From the NCBI GenBank assembly GCA_949752735.1, contig OX457046.1, positions 35,269,230 to 35,333,229 of the forward strand: 64,000 bases of DNA, given 5' to 3'. Made by a program: the position numbers and the translations under genes. Source of the stretch: Lumbricus terrestris (Eukaryota; Annelida; Clitellata; Crassiclitellata; Lumbricidae). The stretch's first letter is position 1, and each line of letters begins with the position of its first letter. Shown here piece after piece: positions 63,360-64,000 of this stretch. Under the pieces are notes generated by a model. That model was not told the origin of the DNA and did no database searches. It saw only the letters and a list, made by a program, of their open reading frames with translations.

Positions 63360-63650
63360 TATACAGAAAGCGTGTGCATTTACATGAACAGGGTCGTTGG
63401 TGCCATCTGGTGTCCAGTGATGATGAAATAAACGTCACGTCTGGGATTGAAACGGCATACATATATGTGATGCTGGCAATGCGGTGCTCCTTAATTGTAA
63501 CGTCTGACAAAGACGAGAATTTATGTAGCGCAATATTCGTGGACGTCGTCCCGAAAAGAAGCCTTGATCCGATTATAACGATGGAAGAGGTCTGCCATGC
63601 TGCAGAGGGACAAAGGGAGCAGATGCAGCTCACAATGACGAAGTGACAGT
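63360..63650. other. Open stretch between two microsatellites, not recognised
   Basis: A plus-strand frame ends at 63646 (…SLDPIITMEEVCHAAEGQRE…) and an overlapping minus frame is also open. No motif seen. Possibly part of a retroelement. Confidence 0.25.
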
Positions 63651-63697
63651 GGCGCAATAAAAAGCAAACCATACGGTACTTATTTTCGTATACACGC

Positions 63698-63845
63698 ACA
63701 TACATACATGCGTACATACATACATACATACATACATACATACATACATACATACATACATACATACATACATACATACATACATACATACATACATACA
63801 TACATACATACATACATACATACATACATACATACATACATGCAT
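63698..63845. repeat. (CATA)n microsatellite
   Basis: About 145 bp of nearly perfect CATA. Confidence 0.95.
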
Positions 63846-64000
63846 ACAAAAACGGCTCAAAACTCACTATTTCTCTTTGGCTTTCAAGCACATGGACCTT
63901 TAACTGCATCTTCCTCTGGCGGCTAACTATCCGCGCCTCAGATTCACACTTTGGTGTGACCTTGTTCGCGTAATAAATTTATGTAATAAATAAATAAAAA

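Overview
This is a piece of animal nuclear genome. Genes are split by GT-AG introns, and the sequence is packed with tRNA-derived SINEs, 5'-truncated LINE tails, small DNA transposons and microsatellites. The gene families (KDM3 demethylase, FEM1, invertebrate-type sarcoplasmic calcium-binding protein, cytosolic seryl-tRNA synthetase) point to an invertebrate bilaterian, probably marine. I cannot name the phylum from sequence alone.

All recognised genes lie on the minus strand. (1) 320-1997: the first three coding exons of cytosolic seryl-tRNA synthetase; the rest lies beyond the window edge. (2) 5955-26355: a complete KDM3-type JmjC histone H3K9 demethylase. I assembled it from 17 exons whose splice sites and phases all agree (5,736 nt, 1,911 residues). 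It has an N-terminal KDM3 region, a long disordered exon, the C6 zinc finger, a lineage-specific block of about eight 26-residue tandem repeats, and a JmjC domain with HxD...H iron ligands intact. (3) 29606-31531: an intronless FEM1 ankyrin/VHL-box substrate receptor. (4) 39114-41645: a two-exon, 177-residue EF-hand sarcoplasmic calcium-binding protein.

The KDM3 introns carry three minisatellites (21, about 20.5 and 17 bp units), each within about 40 nt of an exon border. They also hold several transposons, including a hAT-like element with a perfect 8-bp target duplication that contains a piggyBac-like MITE at TTAA. From about 32 to 43 kb the sequence is mostly LINE/SINE tails and hAT-like MITEs around the small calcium-binding gene. 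One MITE sits in a LINE tail whose unoccupied relative is also in this window.

From about 43 to 64 kb I find no host gene. It is a microsatellite island: (ATGT/CATA)n, (CA)n, (GACA)n, (GA)n and (TA)n. It also holds fossil DNA transposons: a mariner-like element at 57483-58623, a second mariner-like element at 45856-46974, a hAT MITE at 48015-48394, and a 2.36-kb element at 53642-55999. That last one has roughly 130-bp inverted ends and a decayed transposase-like frame I cannot assign to a named superfamily; it splits a (CATA)n array in two. It is the best candidate here for something poorly described.

The most general structural signal is that the SINEs and several LINE ends share one 3' tail (CGGGAGCGCCTCTGAGTAG ... 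CTTGAAG-GGCGCTATA), followed by short tandem repeats. This suggests LINE-driven SINE mobilisation and a source for many of the microsatellites.
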